This document shows, in pieces, positions 40,982 through 50,241 of a stretch of 64,000 nucleotides of DNA. Under the pieces are notes generated by a model. It did not search any database. It saw only the letters and a list, made by a program, of their open reading frames with translations, and had not been told where the DNA came from. The position numbers were made by a program, and so were the translations under genes. This DNA is from Sinobacterium caligoides (GTDB lineage: Bacteria > Pseudomonadota > Gammaproteobacteria > Pseudomonadales > Sinobacteriaceae). Every line of letters starts with the position of its first letter. Position 1 is the first letter of the stretch. The DNA lies in the NCBI RefSeq assembly GCF_003752585.1, contig NZ_RKHR01000005.1, positions 496,932 to 560,931 on the forward strand, written 5' to 3'.

Positions 40982-41514
40982 AGAACAAGGCCATGGAAGT
41001 CAGGTTAGCCGACGAGCTACTGGACTTTCTACAAACACGTCGTACGCTGCATCTCTCAACGCTTGATCAGGACGGCCACCCCTACGCCTCCTACGCGCCC
41101 TTTGCGATCGGCGATGACTGCTTTTATGTGCTGCTGAGCGATATCGCCATACACGGTGTTAACCTGAGGAACGATCCGAAGGCCGCTGTGCTGGTTGTGC
41201 AGGATGAATCTGAATCACAAACCATCTTTGCCCGTGTTCGCGTCAACTACCAAGTCAGCGCCGAGCACATCCCATTCGAGTCAGGTGAGGCTTATGACGC
41301 TGGTATCCAAGCACTATTCGACAAGCAGGGTGAGCGTATTCACAACCTGAGCAAGATGACCGATTTCAATCTGTTCAAGTTGACGCCTCTGGGCGGTCGC
41401 TATGTGAAAGACTTTGGTCGCGCCTACACCATCGCCGGTCACTCGTTAACCGGTGAGAGCATTGAACATCTCAGCGATGGTCACAAGCCAAGAGCCGGTG
41501 CCAGCGCCCTGTAG
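40978..41514 (+). CDS. hutZ: Heme-degrading protein HutZ/HugZ family
   Basis: This split-barrel protein of the pyridoxamine-phosphate-oxidase fold has 178 residues, as V. cholerae HutZ does. RRTLHLSTLDQDGHPYASYAPF, ARVRVNYQ and the C-terminal FGRAYTIAGHSLTGESIEHL with DGHKPR align with HutZ. It cleaves heme to release iron. It is coupled to hutX. Confidence 0.88.
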   Translation: MKNKAMEVRLADELLDFLQTRRTLHLSTLDQDGHPYASYAPFAIGDDCFYVLLSDIAIHGVNLRNDPKAAVLVVQDESESQTIFARVRVNYQVSAEHIPFESGEAYDAGIQALFDKQGERIHNLSKMTDFNLFKLTPLGGRYVKDFGRAYTIAGHSLTGESIEHLSDGHKPRAGASAL

Positions 41515-41549
41515 AGGCTGCGCTAACCCCACTCTTAGCTAAGATCAAT

Positions 41550-41587
41550 CAAGGCCTGGGTTACTCTAACGAGTAGCCTAGGCCTTG
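41550..41587. terminator. Long inverted repeat after hutZ
   Basis: A stem of about 17 bp with two mismatches and a TAAC loop (CAAGGCCTGGGTTACTC arm). No T tract follows on either strand, so intrinsic termination is uncertain. Confidence 0.5.
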
Positions 41588-41663
41588 AGCTATCTGAACA
41601 GAAAAAATTACCGCGATTACACCGATCACTCTTTATCGTTGCCACTGAGGCGAGGACGTCATT

Positions 41664-43022
41664 ATGACCGGGTCTTTTACCGAAGGATCTATTAACCGCC
41701 AGCTTATCATCATGACCGCCTCATCGGTGGTCGGCATGCTCAGTATGTTTAGTGTCGCCATCGTCGACATGTTTTTTCTTAGCCTGCTCGATGATGTCGA
41801 TATCTTGGCCGGTGTTGGCTTTGCCGGTAGCCTACTGTTTATCTGCGGCGCACTCGGCATCGGCTTCTCCGTTTCCACCGGCGTGCTTGTCTCGCAGGCG
41901 ATCGGACGCGGCGGCAAGGCAGAGGGCGCCGAATATTTCTCCGTGGTGTTTGCCATCGCCATGGCACTATCAGCCGGCGTCGCGCTGCTACTATGGCCCA
42001 ACTTAGACAGCTTACTGACGCTACTTGGCGCCTCCAGCGGCGCAAAACATCAGGCCTTGCTGTACATGGCGATCGTGCTGCCAAGTATGCCACTCGCCAC
42101 CCTCGGTATGGTCAATAGTTCTGGCCTGCGCTGTGCCGCTGACCCCGCCTGGGCAATGAAGCTCTCGCTCACTGCCTCACTGATCAACCTAATACTCGAC
42201 CCCCTATTGATCTTTGGCCTCGACCTTGGGCTGCAGGGCGCCGCCTGGGCGACCGTCGGTGCACGGGTCACCAGTTTCCTACTCGGCATCTGGATACTCA
42301 GCCACCGCCATCAACTGCTCAAAGTCGTCAACCTAGCCCTTATTCGGCAACACTTTCGGGCTTTTTTCCGCATTGCCGGCCCCGCCCTCGTCACCAACCT
42401 CGCTACCCCTGTCGGCGGCATTGTGGTCATGACTTACCTAGCGCCCTTTGGCAGCGAGGCCGTCGCGGGTAGCACCCTCGTCGGCAGTCTCTCACCGCTA
42501 CTGTTCGCCGTGTTCTTCTCCCTCTCCGGTGCCGCCGGCCCCATAATCGGCCAAAATATTGGTGCCAAGCGCTTTGATCGTGTCGGGCAGGTTATCCGTG
42601 CCGGTATGCAGCTGATTAGCGCTTACACCCTGCTGACCTGGGCGCTATTAGCAGCCCTGTGCCCCCTCTTCATCAAGCTCTACGGCGCCACAGGCGACAG
42701 CGCGATCATGATCGAGACCTTCTGCTACTACCAGATACCGCTAGCCTCCGGCCTCGGCTTTCTCGCTCTCGCTAATACCGTCTTCAACAACTGCGGCCGA
42801 CCGCTGTGGTCTACCGGCTTCAACGTCCTACGCTCGACGCTGGCAACCTGGTTATTCTGTCACTTCGGTGCCACCCTCCTCGGTGCCCAAGGCGTAGTTA
42901 TCGGCTCATCGCTGACCATGCTGCTCTTCGGTCTCTCGGCACTGATGCTCGCCCTGAGACTGCTCCGCCGGCAGCAGGCCTCACTTACACAGCCTGAGCC
43001 AGGCGAGCAGGCCAGTTGTTAA
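41664..43022 (+). CDS. MATE-family multidrug/Na+ antiporter
   Basis: This inner-membrane protein of 452 residues has twelve predicted helices in two repeats of the MATE fold, and VSQAIGRGG and GPIIGQNIGAKRFDRV at the equivalent places. It would export cationic drugs using Na+ or H+. The substrate is unknown. It stands alone. Confidence 0.9.
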   Translation: MTGSFTEGSINRQLIIMTASSVVGMLSMFSVAIVDMFFLSLLDDVDILAGVGFAGSLLFICGALGIGFSVSTGVLVSQAIGRGGKAEGAEYFSVVFAIAMALSAGVALLLWPNLDSLLTLLGASSGAKHQALLYMAIVLPSMPLATLGMVNSSGLRCAADPAWAMKLSLTASLINLILDPLLIFGLDLGLQGAAWATVGARVTSFLLGIWILSHRHQLLKVVNLALIRQHFRAFFRIAGPALVTNLATPVGGIVVMTYLAPFGSEAVAGSTLVGSLSPLLFAVFFSLSGAAGPIIGQNIGAKRFDRVGQVIRAGMQLISAYTLLTWALLAALCPLFIKLYGATGDSAIMIETFCYYQIPLASGLGFLALANTVFNNCGRPLWSTGFNVLRSTLATWLFCHFGATLLGAQGVVIGSSLTMLLFGLSALMLALRLLRRQQASLTQPEPGEQASC

Positions 43023-43070
43023 TCGCTGCACACAATGAGAGTAATAGAGTTGTTGCGATTAACATTGAGA

Positions 43071-43090
43071 CAGCCCGTTACAGCGGGCTG
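43071..43090 (+). terminator. Hairpin after the MATE gene
   Basis: CAGCCCG / CGGGCTG stem with a 6-nt loop but no T tract; a weak terminator at best. Confidence 0.4.
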
Positions 43091-43152
43091 CCCTTACTAC
43101 GATACGCCTCCACTGGAGCCGCCCTCTTTCGCTCTCTAGCTTTCTCTCTGGC

Positions 43153-43257
43153 GTGACATTTTTTAATGTTCTCTCTTTTTAAGCTCTCTCTTTTTAATCT
43201 CGTTCTTTTTAACCCCCCCTTTTATAACCCTCTCTTTTAAAACTCGCTCTTGATCAA
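43153..43257. repeat. Degenerate 15-bp tandem repeat array
   Basis: Seven consecutive 15-bp units share the pattern (N)CTCTCTTTTTAA. The two best copies (43168-43182 and 43183-43197) differ at two positions; flanking copies are more diverged but keep the 15-bp phase. The surrounding stretch 43091-43530 has no gene. Confidence 0.75.
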
Positions 43258-43530
43258 GAGATTCAATTTGATTATTTCTCAGTTTAAGCGAATCGTTTTT
43301 GAATTTACGTTGTTTTCAAACCTTACCATTCAGACACCTTGTTCTCTTTAAGCCTGCAAATTCAAGGTTAAGCGCGAATACCGCGTAACGCACGGTATCG
43401 AATCCCTGTTTCCTCATAGTAGCCTGCCCCAGCCTGCCGGTATAAAAACACTCGAGATTACGAGGTTTCAATAGATTCACCGTTACAAAGCGACCAACTA
43501 TTTTACCGGCGCATTACCGAGGTAAGGGCC

Positions 43531-43683
43531 ATGGCAATATTACTCGCGTCACTGCTACTGATCGTTATTAGCAGCCACGCTTATAATATTTTGGGACTGG
43601 ATTGCTGCCTCGTCATTCTGATGACCACCCTGTTAATCGCAACATTGGCACCTGCGATTTTATTTTTAATGGGACTCGCCTAA
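43531..43683 (+). CDS. 50-residue membrane protein
   Basis: This short frame has a strong GAGG Shine-Dalgarno site about 8 nt before ATG. The peptide begins MAILLASLLLIVISSHAY and has two hydrophobic segments around LDCC. No family is recognised. It precedes another small membrane protein gene by 86 bp. Confidence 0.55.
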   Translation: MAILLASLLLIVISSHAYNILGLDCCLVILMTTLLIATLAPAILFLMGLA

Positions 43684-43769
43684 CACGATAAAAACACAGC
43701 CTCCACATTAGAGGCGTCTACATACAAAACCCGCCATCGGCGAGAAAAACAGGACAGAGGTTAGCATTC

Positions 43770-43991
43770 ATGAATGATAAATTTATTACTGGCTCGTTAT
43801 ATATCGGCCTATTACTCGTCGCCGCTGGCGTATTATTTATCAGCTTCGAGGAGATTTTCTATCGGCACATTGATCAAAACGGTGCCATACGCGAAAGTAT
43901 TTTCCTGCCCATGGGAACGGCTAGCTTCGTCACCGGGTTTATCATTATCGTCGTTTTTATTATCACGAAGATAATAAAGTTTAAAAAATAA
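43770..43991 (+). CDS. Small two-helix membrane protein (paralog 1)
   Basis: The 73 residues form two hydrophobic segments joined by a charged loop with FEEIFY and ESIFLP, and end in a lysine tail. It is about 60 percent identical by eye to the protein at 50519-50746. GACAGAGG lies before the ATG. Function unknown. Confidence 0.72.
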   Translation: MNDKFITGSLYIGLLLVAAGVLFISFEEIFYRHIDQNGAIRESIFLPMGTASFVTGFIIIVVFIITKIIKFKK

Positions 43992-44119
43992 CAGCCGTCA
44001 ATCGATACACGCCGAGGCCACGCCCTGAGACAAGCAGCCATTGCAAGATCACAGCTAAAGGTATTATTATTTAATACCTTTAACGATCTTACTGATTTAA
44101 AGTAGCTGGTTACTCCGTT

Positions 44120-44851
44120 ATGGCTCAAACAAACGCGTTAGTGCAAACCCTCAAGCGTGCATTGAAAGCACACGGCAAAACCTATGCCGATGCCGCCCAC
44201 GTACTTGGCTTAACCGAGACCAGCGTCAAACGGCTGTTCTCTGAGCAAAGCTTCTCTCTCGCTAGGCTCGATCAAGTCTGTCAGATGATCGGCATGGAGA
44301 TCTCCGACCTTGTCAAAATGATGGAAGAGCAGTCCTCTAAGCTAGAGCAGCTCACCAAAGAACAGGAGCAAGAGATCAGCAAAGACGTCACGCTATTACT
44401 GGTTGCCGTCTGTGTACTCAGCCGTTGGACCATGCCCCAGATTATCGATTTTTATCATATTGATGAGATGGAATGCATTCAGAAACTGGCCTATCTCGAC
44501 CGCTTAAATATTATTGAACTGCTCCCCAAAAACAAAATTAAGCTGAAAGTCTCGCCCAACTTTAGCTGGCTTGAAAACGGACCGATTCAACAGTTCTTCC
44601 AGGACAAGATTGCCAAAGAATACTTTGATACGCGCTTTAAAAACGAGGGCGAACAGCTAGTCGTGCTCAACGGTATGCTTTCCAAGGCTTCTAATAACGA
44701 ATTTCAGAGAAAGATGAAGCGGCTGGCAAAGGAGTTTGAAGAACTCAATCAGGAAGATGTCGGCCTCCCCCTAGAGCAGCGCGACGGCGTTACCGTCTTA
44801 CTGGCAATGCGGGGCTGGGATTACGGCCTGTTTAAACCGATGATCAAGTAA
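44120..44851 (+). CDS. XRE-family transcriptional regulator
   Basis: The 243 residues have an N-terminal helix-turn-helix (YADAAHVLGLTETSVKRLFS, about 21-40), a coiled segment rich in Glu and Gln, and a helical C-terminal domain of a type found in many marine gammaproteobacteria but without known ligand. Targets are unknown. It converges with the membrane protein gene at 44904. Confidence 0.8.
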   Translation: MAQTNALVQTLKRALKAHGKTYADAAHVLGLTETSVKRLFSEQSFSLARLDQVCQMIGMEISDLVKMMEEQSSKLEQLTKEQEQEISKDVTLLLVAVCVLSRWTMPQIIDFYHIDEMECIQKLAYLDRLNIIELLPKNKIKLKVSPNFSWLENGPIQQFFQDKIAKEYFDTRFKNEGEQLVVLNGMLSKASNNEFQRKMKRLAKEFEELNQEDVGLPLEQRDGVTVLLAMRGWDYGLFKPMIK

Positions 44852-44903
44852 ACTCAAAACATAACAACAGCGCAGCCTGAGCGATCAGCTGCGCGATGAC
44901 ACC

Positions 44904-46220
44904 TCAGGGCGCCCACTGGTTGAGCTTGGTCTGATACTGCAGCAACTGTGCCTTCAGCTGCGCGCCCTTTGACTCCAGCACCGAGCCAGCCAAAATAGCG
45001 ACAACACCGACAACGGCAGAAACGACCCAGGCATTCATCTCAAAAGCACACCAAAGATTGAATGTTAGGCTGATAAAGCCCGCGGCGATAAGGCACAAAG
45101 CGGCCAGCAACATCATACGATGCTTGGTCATACAGCTGAAGTAAAGCAGCGCAGCGCCGATTAATAAACTCATCAAGCTCGATAGCGTCGAGTCTTCAAA
45201 CACCATACTCAGCACGACACCGAGCACCAAGACAATCACCGCACTGTTTCTATAACACCGGCTCAAAGACCTTGCCCGCGTCGACAACTCATAGAGCAGC
45301 GCCGCAGAAATCATCGAAGAAAACGTCAGCACCACAGCATCGACAGCAACGAGTCGCGCCACAAGACCAACACTGAGCGCGCCTATCATAAGACTCAACA
45401 GTGCCGAGACAGCATCAATCAGCGAACAAAACAGCGTCGCTGATGCCATCATCAACGCAAGCTGACGCAAGCCAATAAAAGCCACCATGCAAAGGCTGGC
45501 ATAGAGGATAGTGGCATCGTCATAGAGCCAGATATTTCTGATTAACAGTACCATTAGCGGCACAAACTGCAACAGCAACGATAACCGTCCCTCTTTTGTT
45601 TTCGCCTCCAAGTGTTGACGATGGCTCGCCATCACCAGCAGCAAAGTGTAAGCCGCCAAGGCAACAGCCAGCACCGAAACAAGCAACGGATCACGCCACG
45701 GCAATAACAATGCGAGATTACTCAGCAGAAACAGGCTGCTCATCCTCTTGCTCATCCCCCTCGCCAACACGCGAAAGCCAATCAGCACCACCACACTAAG
45801 CACCACAGGAACGAGTACTGCCAGCAGCAAGGTTAGCGAATGGCTGTCGAGACTCCAGCGCATAAACGGCGTGAAATTCGACTGCAGCGCTCCGCCATAT
45901 TCCGCATAGATAAACGAGCCCAGTATCGAGAAGTTAGCGACCACGGATACCAGCGCTAACATCATCAGCGCCCGAGCGCCCTTACCTTCCTTGAGCAGGG
46001 AACCCGCCGTCAAACCAATGACGGCTAAAGCAATCGTATGCCCGAATAGCATCAGGAAGCGCGTCAAGTCGTCACTCCCCTCCCAGCCTCGGACAAAGAA
46101 GACATACAGCGACAATAGAATCGCCATCACACCAGTGCCGCGCAACAGGCCGGGTAGCCGCTCTAACCAGCCTGTTGCATCACTGTCGTTACTGTTTGCT
46201 GCTTGAGATAATGCATCCAT
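44904..46220 (-). CDS. Polytopic membrane protein paired with a PspA-like gene
   Basis: The 438 residues have about twelve hydrophobic helices and no recognised family motif. The gene starts 12 bp after the PspA-like gene on the same strand, so the two are probably one operon and may act together in membrane stress. A resemblance to other multi-helix DUF membrane proteins is possible but cannot be tested here. Confidence 0.7.
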   Translation of the reverse strand: MDALSQAANSNDSDATGWLERLPGLLRGTGVMAILLSLYVFFVRGWEGSDDLTRFLMLFGHTIALAVIGLTAGSLLKEGKGARALMMLALVSVVANFSILGSFIYAEYGGALQSNFTPFMRWSLDSHSLTLLLAVLVPVVLSVVVLIGFRVLARGMSKRMSSLFLLSNLALLLPWRDPLLVSVLAVALAAYTLLLVMASHRQHLEAKTKEGRLSLLLQFVPLMVLLIRNIWLYDDATILYASLCMVAFIGLRQLALMMASATLFCSLIDAVSALLSLMIGALSVGLVARLVAVDAVVLTFSSMISAALLYELSTRARSLSRCYRNSAVIVLVLGVVLSMVFEDSTLSSLMSLLIGAALLYFSCMTKHRMMLLAALCLIAAGFISLTFNLWCAFEMNAWVVSAVVGVVAILAGSVLESKGAQLKAQLLQYQTKLNQWAP

Positions 46221-46232
46221 AGCCCCTCTCCT

Positions 46233-46889
46233 CTATTCTGACAGACTTTGCTGGCCCTGAATCAACTCAGCTAGCTGCAGCCTTAATACCTGATCATTCT
46301 CATCAGCACGATACTCTTGCTCTAACAGGTCAATACTATCGAGCTCTCTATCGCCCATCTCTCCCTGCGCTAAACGTATCTCCCAGCGATCAAAGCTCGC
46401 CTGCAAGTGATCAAAGTCGGCGCCACCGGTCTCGTTGATGGCCGACATGGCATCGACACTGCTTTGTCTCGCGCGCATCAACTCATGTTTTTGCATCAGG
46501 CTTTTTAGCGCACCCTCACACTGGGCAACATCTTGCGCAACCCTTTCACGGGTGACTCGATATTCCGCAACCATCTCACGGAGTTTCGCCTGCTGCTCGA
46601 GCCCCTTTTGCCTGCGCTGCAAGCAGAGCAATGCCTTCGATTCATCATGCTCAGCCTCTTTCAACGCACGCTGCTGCCACTTTAACGTACGCTCAGCTTC
46701 TGCCTCTAAACGCTCGACCGTATGCGTTTCGCTCACCTTGATCTTGCGCAGTTGAATTTTCGCCGCAGCAATTTTCTTCTTTTGCTCATCGATCGCAGCT
46801 TTAATTAACGCTTCATGATTTTCAATATCACCAACAAGGTTATCGATGCGAGAAATAAGCGTGGTTGATAGGCGTTTAACGATTGACAT
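46233..46889 (-). CDS. PspA/IM30-family protein
   Basis: This predicted long coiled coil has about 218 residues, with the PspA start MSIVKRLSTTLISRIDNLVGDIENHEALI. The PspA/Vipp1 family binds and stabilises stressed membranes. GGAG 7 nt before the ATG at 46889 decides the start over 46901. I see no sigma-54 promoter of the classical psp type upstream. Its partner gene is the polytopic membrane protein. Confidence 0.82.
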   Translation of the reverse strand: MSIVKRLSTTLISRIDNLVGDIENHEALIKAAIDEQKKKIAAAKIQLRKIKVSETHTVERLEAEAERTLKWQQRALKEAEHDESKALLCLQRRQKGLEQQAKLREMVAEYRVTRERVAQDVAQCEGALKSLMQKHELMRARQSSVDAMSAINETGGADFDHLQASFDRWEIRLAQGEMGDRELDSIDLLEQEYRADENDQVLRLQLAELIQGQQSLSE

Positions 46890-47119
46890 AGTGCTCTCCA
46901 TAACAAGTTTGTGTGTTACAGAAGGATACTGAGAACGACGCCAAACGATACCAAAATCAAAAAAGAGGAGGAGAGCACACCCAAAGGCACCGAATTACGA
47001 TACCTAAAGGTAATAAGTAACAACGGCAATAAATCATGGCAAGAATTGAACAAGAGAAATGAGGCGGTCAATCGAGGCAGCGCGCCGAGTTATAGTTAAT
47101 TCGTTAGAGACAGATACGA

Positions 47120-47455
47120 TTACCCCTGCGCCAACGGACCTGTCATCCAACGCACAAATTGTGGCAGGTCTAGCGCTACCAATGGCAATACTGAAAAAGC
47201 AAAGGGCGCTTCTTCGCTGAGGCGAGAGAACTCATAATCGACCTCGTTGGGGCGCGCATCGTGCAAAACGATGAGCAGGCGCTGGTCATATCTCGTCGAC
47301 TGTACCGTCAAAGTGTCGGCGGCAAAACCACTGGCTCTGAGTTGGTGACTGATCGCAATCACCGGATCAAGCTGTGGGTACTGCGCCTGTACTTGCGCTT
47401 GCGCCTCGGCTGCGATATCAGCGAGCTTATAGACCGGCGCATCTTTTATTTTCAT
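47120..47455 (-). CDS. Hypothetical protein
   Basis: From ATG at 47455 the product has 111 residues, beginning MKIKDAPVYKLADIAAEAQA; it is soluble and has no recognised domain. The open frame extends to 47575 but that part overlaps rsuA. It lies just downstream of rsuA on the same strand and may be cotranscribed. Function unknown. Confidence 0.6.
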   Translation of the reverse strand: MKIKDAPVYKLADIAAEAQAQVQAQYPQLDPVIAISHQLRASGFAADTLTVQSTRYDQRLLIVLHDARPNEVDYEFSRLSEEAPFAFSVLPLVALDLPQFVRWMTGPLAQG

Positions 47456-47468
47456 AATAGTTTCATTC

Positions 47469-48245
47469 CTAGCTAGTCGATGCTTGAGGCCGTATGCCGT
47501 CAACGCATGGTGTACAACATTCTGTTGCGACGGCGTGCTGTGTATCGAGATCACTATCGCCCGCAAAGTTACCAATTTCTGCAGCCGTTAGTGGCCGCCA
47601 TTCTCCCGGCTTAATATCCAAGACAATGTCACCAATCTGCTGTCGATGCAGTTGTTGCACGCGATTACCCACCGCGGCAAACATGCGCTTTACTTGATGA
47701 AAACGCCCCTCCGTGAGAGTCAAAAGCGCCTCGCGTGAGCCGAGCACCTGCAGTTGAGCGGGTGCCGTTAGCTGTGACTCCCCCTGTAACGATAGCCCTG
47801 CAGCAAATCGACTGGCGGTATCTGCTGCCAACGGACGGCTGAGCTGTACCCGGTACACTTTTGCACACTGCTTATCCGGTCGAGTGAGATTAAACGTCCA
47901 ACGCCCATCATCTGTGACCAGCACCAAACCGGTGGTATCGACATCCAGCCGACCCGCCACATGCAACTCAAAGGCCCGCGGATCGTTAAGTAAATTAAGT
48001 ACCGAGGGGTAGACACCATCGACATTAGAGCACTGTGAACCCGCCTCCTTATGTAGCATAAAATAGCGAGCGCGACGTAACACAACAGCGACACCATCAA
48101 GACAGACCTGCTGGCTCTCGTGCACCTGCTGACGTGGCTCAGTCACAACGACGCCCGCAACCGTGACCCGAGACTGCACAATAGCCGCCGCTGCCGTGTC
48201 ACGGTCGAGCGTAGTACTGAGACAGAGTCGTTTATCCAGACGCAT
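47469..48245 (-). CDS. rsuA: 16S rRNA pseudouridine-516 synthase family (RsuA)
   Basis: The 258 residues have an N-terminal S4 domain (RLDKRLCLST) and the catalytic domain with GRLDVDTTGLVLVTDDG, which contains the catalytic Asp. KVYRVQL and GRFHQVKRMFAAVGNRV follow. It modifies U516 in 16S rRNA. A C-terminal tail of about 30 residues after the usual end is unlike E. coli RsuA. Confidence 0.9.
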   Translation of the reverse strand: MRLDKRLCLSTTLDRDTAAAAIVQSRVTVAGVVVTEPRQQVHESQQVCLDGVAVVLRRARYFMLHKEAGSQCSNVDGVYPSVLNLLNDPRAFELHVAGRLDVDTTGLVLVTDDGRWTFNLTRPDKQCAKVYRVQLSRPLAADTASRFAAGLSLQGESQLTAPAQLQVLGSREALLTLTEGRFHQVKRMFAAVGNRVQQLHRQQIGDIVLDIKPGEWRPLTAAEIGNFAGDSDLDTQHAVATECCTPCVDGIRPQASTS

Positions 48246-48384
48246 GGCAATAACCTACCGGTAGTGAATCAATGCTTAAACAGATGAGGCCGCGAGAATA
48301 ACACAAGCCGCCAACTGATAGCAGCCACATAGAAGAGCAGCCTGCTCTTCTCAAGTGTACAAATGGACACATCATCAGCTGTAG

Positions 48385-48615
48385 CTTAATCCACATCGCT
48401 GGAACCTTTCGGGCTTATTTGTGTCTATTGAAGCAGATGGGCAAGGCGTGGGCCGAAGTCTCTTCATGGCGGCAATCGCCGAATGTGCACGCAGTCAAAA
48501 TAGAGGCTATATTCGTACCCACTCATCACTCAATGCTGAAGGCTTTTGCCGTCGGCTATTTTTTGAGGAGTGCTTTACCCTGGCAGACAGGTACCTGACT
48601 TTGTTGTGCCGTTGA
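48385..48615 (+). pseudogene. C-terminal remnant of a GNAT acetyltransferase
   Basis: The frame reads SGLFVSIEADGQGVGRSLF, which matches the acetyl-CoA binding motif A of GNAT enzymes, and then a normal-looking C-terminal half to a stop. An in-frame stop at 48382-48384 lies just upstream, and no N-terminal half is visible. It is probably a truncated, inactive gene. Confidence 0.65.
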
Positions 48616-48713
48616 TATAGCCACTCTAGCGCTACCTGTAGCGGCCTGACAGTAGGCCACACACCGCCAGAGAGACGTCAGCGTCGCTGCTATCATCACA
48701 GATGGAGAACGTC

Positions 48714-49094
48714 ATGAGCATCGAAAAACACGGTTTATCTATTGGCATTGAGCGCATCGAAGATGAGCTCTTCCTCTCCCTAAAAGCCCAGGGAAAACTC
48801 AAACACGAAGATTACGCCGTTATTACCCCTATGATCGAGTCCGCCCTTGCCGAAGTGAAAGAGACAAAAGTGAAAGTGCTATTCGACGGCACTGAGCTCG
48901 AGGGGTGGGAGCTACGAGCAGCCTGGGATGATTTAAAGCTCGGTCTAAAACACGGCAATAGCTTTGACAAAATCGCCCTTTACGGCAATAAAAACTGGCA
49001 AGAGATGGCCATGAAGGTGGGCAACTGGTTTCTCTCCGGTGAGGCAAAATATTTCGACAACCAAGATGAAGCTGTCGCTTGGCTGAAAGCGTAA
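48714..49094 (+). CDS. SpoIIAA-like (STAS-related) protein
   Basis: The 126 residues match the SpoIIAA-like family found in many proteobacteria: KAQGKLKHEDYAVITPMIESAL and KIALYGNKNWQEMAMKVGNWF. The fold resembles anti-sigma antagonists and CRAL-TRIO-like lipid binders, with no proven role. The start at 48714 has GGAG 8 nt upstream; the ATG at 48702 is too close to it. A hairpin follows. Confidence 0.82.
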   Translation: MSIEKHGLSIGIERIEDELFLSLKAQGKLKHEDYAVITPMIESALAEVKETKVKVLFDGTELEGWELRAAWDDLKLGLKHGNSFDKIALYGNKNWQEMAMKVGNWFLSGEAKYFDNQDEAVAWLKA

Positions 49095-49116
49095 AAAAAC
49101 GATCGATCACATGCAA

Positions 49117-49140
49117 AGAAACCGAGAACCCTCGGTTTCT
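49117..49140 (+). terminator. Hairpin after the SpoIIAA-like gene
   Basis: A 10-bp perfect stem AGAAACCGAG / CTCGGTTTCT with an AACC loop is followed by ACTTATAG. The T tract is weak but the stem ends in TTTCT. Confidence 0.6.
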
Positions 49141-49172
49141 ACTTATAGAAAAAAATAAAAACAAAATAAAAA

Positions 49173-49231
49173 AATAAATTAAAAAAAGATAACTATTCAT
49201 CCCACAACATTACTGCAATATTTACCCCCGA
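49173..49231 (+). promoter_or_regulatory. Duplicated upstream element, copy 1
   Basis: An AT-rich block ending GATAACTATTCAT (49173-49200), a 10-bp variable spacer, and TACTGCAATATT (49211-49222) recur upstream of the 26-residue ORF at 50371 with the same spacing. It is probably a promoter or operator for the gene at 49334. Confidence 0.6.
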
Positions 49232-49333
49232 ATTAAAGCCAGATAGAAAGTGCACTCATTAAAACTTAACAAATGATATTGCTAACAATGATTAGTAAAT
49301 TCGTCGACGAGCATGCATTAAAGGGAGATATTT

Positions 49334-50035
49334 ATGTGTAATGAAACACAAGAGCAACAGTGGTTTTTTCAGCGTCAGTACAATCAACTGTCATTATCTT
49401 TTAATCAAGCCATTCAAGAACATAATGCAGTCCAGCCCCATATCAATCGATTAAGAGAGCAAAACGAATCGCATAGAGGCGCACTTGCCGAGGGTGCTAA
49501 TTCAATGATCACCAATAGAGTCAATGGCATGGGTGCCTTATTTCGGTCACCTGAAACGCTTTACAATACAGGCGTTCAAGGCTTTCAATGGGCGCATTAT
49601 TTTGTCCGCAATCCCGATCTAGAAAGTGATGTTCGCAGTGCCGGCACGTCTGCAATCTATAGTCACCTGAGAGCCCCCTCTCTCACCGGTTTATTGACTG
49701 CTGCAGTTACCGCAACGCAGATGAACCGCAGTGCAAGAGAGCTGGAACAACAGGGGCAGCTTCGCGTACAACAGCAAAGTGAAGCGCTAGTCAGTAGCAT
49801 AGGGCTGAGCACCGCGATTACACAATTGCTCCGGCAAGCAGGCCGGTTCGCACAAAATGATCTTCAGCGCCGTGGCCTTCATGGCTTAATGCGTGGCTGG
49901 CAAGGTGCCGGCCTTGTCGGCGTGCTTTATGGGTTGAGCCGCATACACAATACGATGGAAGAAAGTGGCGCATTCGGCGATGAGCTAAGAACAAGACGCG
50001 ACAACTTTAATCAGCCTTATAGTCTCCCTCGCTAG
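49334..50035 (+). CDS. Hypothetical protein of 233 residues
   Basis: AGGGAG lies 7 nt before the ATG. The protein starts MCNETQEQQWFFQRQYNQLS, is rich in Gln, Asn and Arg, and contains a weakly hydrophobic middle (SLTGLLTAAVTATQ) and GLVGVLYGLS. It has no signal peptide and no recognised domain. It shares an upstream element with the small ORF at 50371, which suggests co-regulation. Confidence 0.65.
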   Translation: MCNETQEQQWFFQRQYNQLSLSFNQAIQEHNAVQPHINRLREQNESHRGALAEGANSMITNRVNGMGALFRSPETLYNTGVQGFQWAHYFVRNPDLESDVRSAGTSAIYSHLRAPSLTGLLTAAVTATQMNRSARELEQQGQLRVQQQSEALVSSIGLSTAITQLLRQAGRFAQNDLQRRGLHGLMRGWQGAGLVGVLYGLSRIHNTMEESGAFGDELRTRRDNFNQPYSLPR

Positions 50036-50241
50036 CAGGCACTTGTAACTAACGACGGCTTAACAAATAAAACCATTCACGTGACGCTTACTGGAATTGC
50101 TTTAACAGGTTTTATACCCATTTTTATCACCACAGCACTATAAGTAGACCTACTTACGCACAAGGCGGTTCTGGGCAACAAACGTAGCCTAACCGCCAAA
50201 CCCGACCAGTGACATTAGAGTGTTTTATTAAAAATAATAAT

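Noticed and set aside
44870..44894. GCGCAGC/GCTGCGC inverted repeat between convergent genes
   Set aside because: The loop is long and no T tract follows; not strong enough to call a terminator.
46911..47099. 62-residue open frame between the PspA-like gene and the hypothetical gene
   Set aside because: No convincing ribosome site, lysine-rich low-quality composition and overlap with the probable promoter of the PspA-like gene.
46890..47119. Sigma-54 promoter for the PspA-like gene
   Set aside because: No GG-N10-GC element at the usual spacing could be found on the minus strand.
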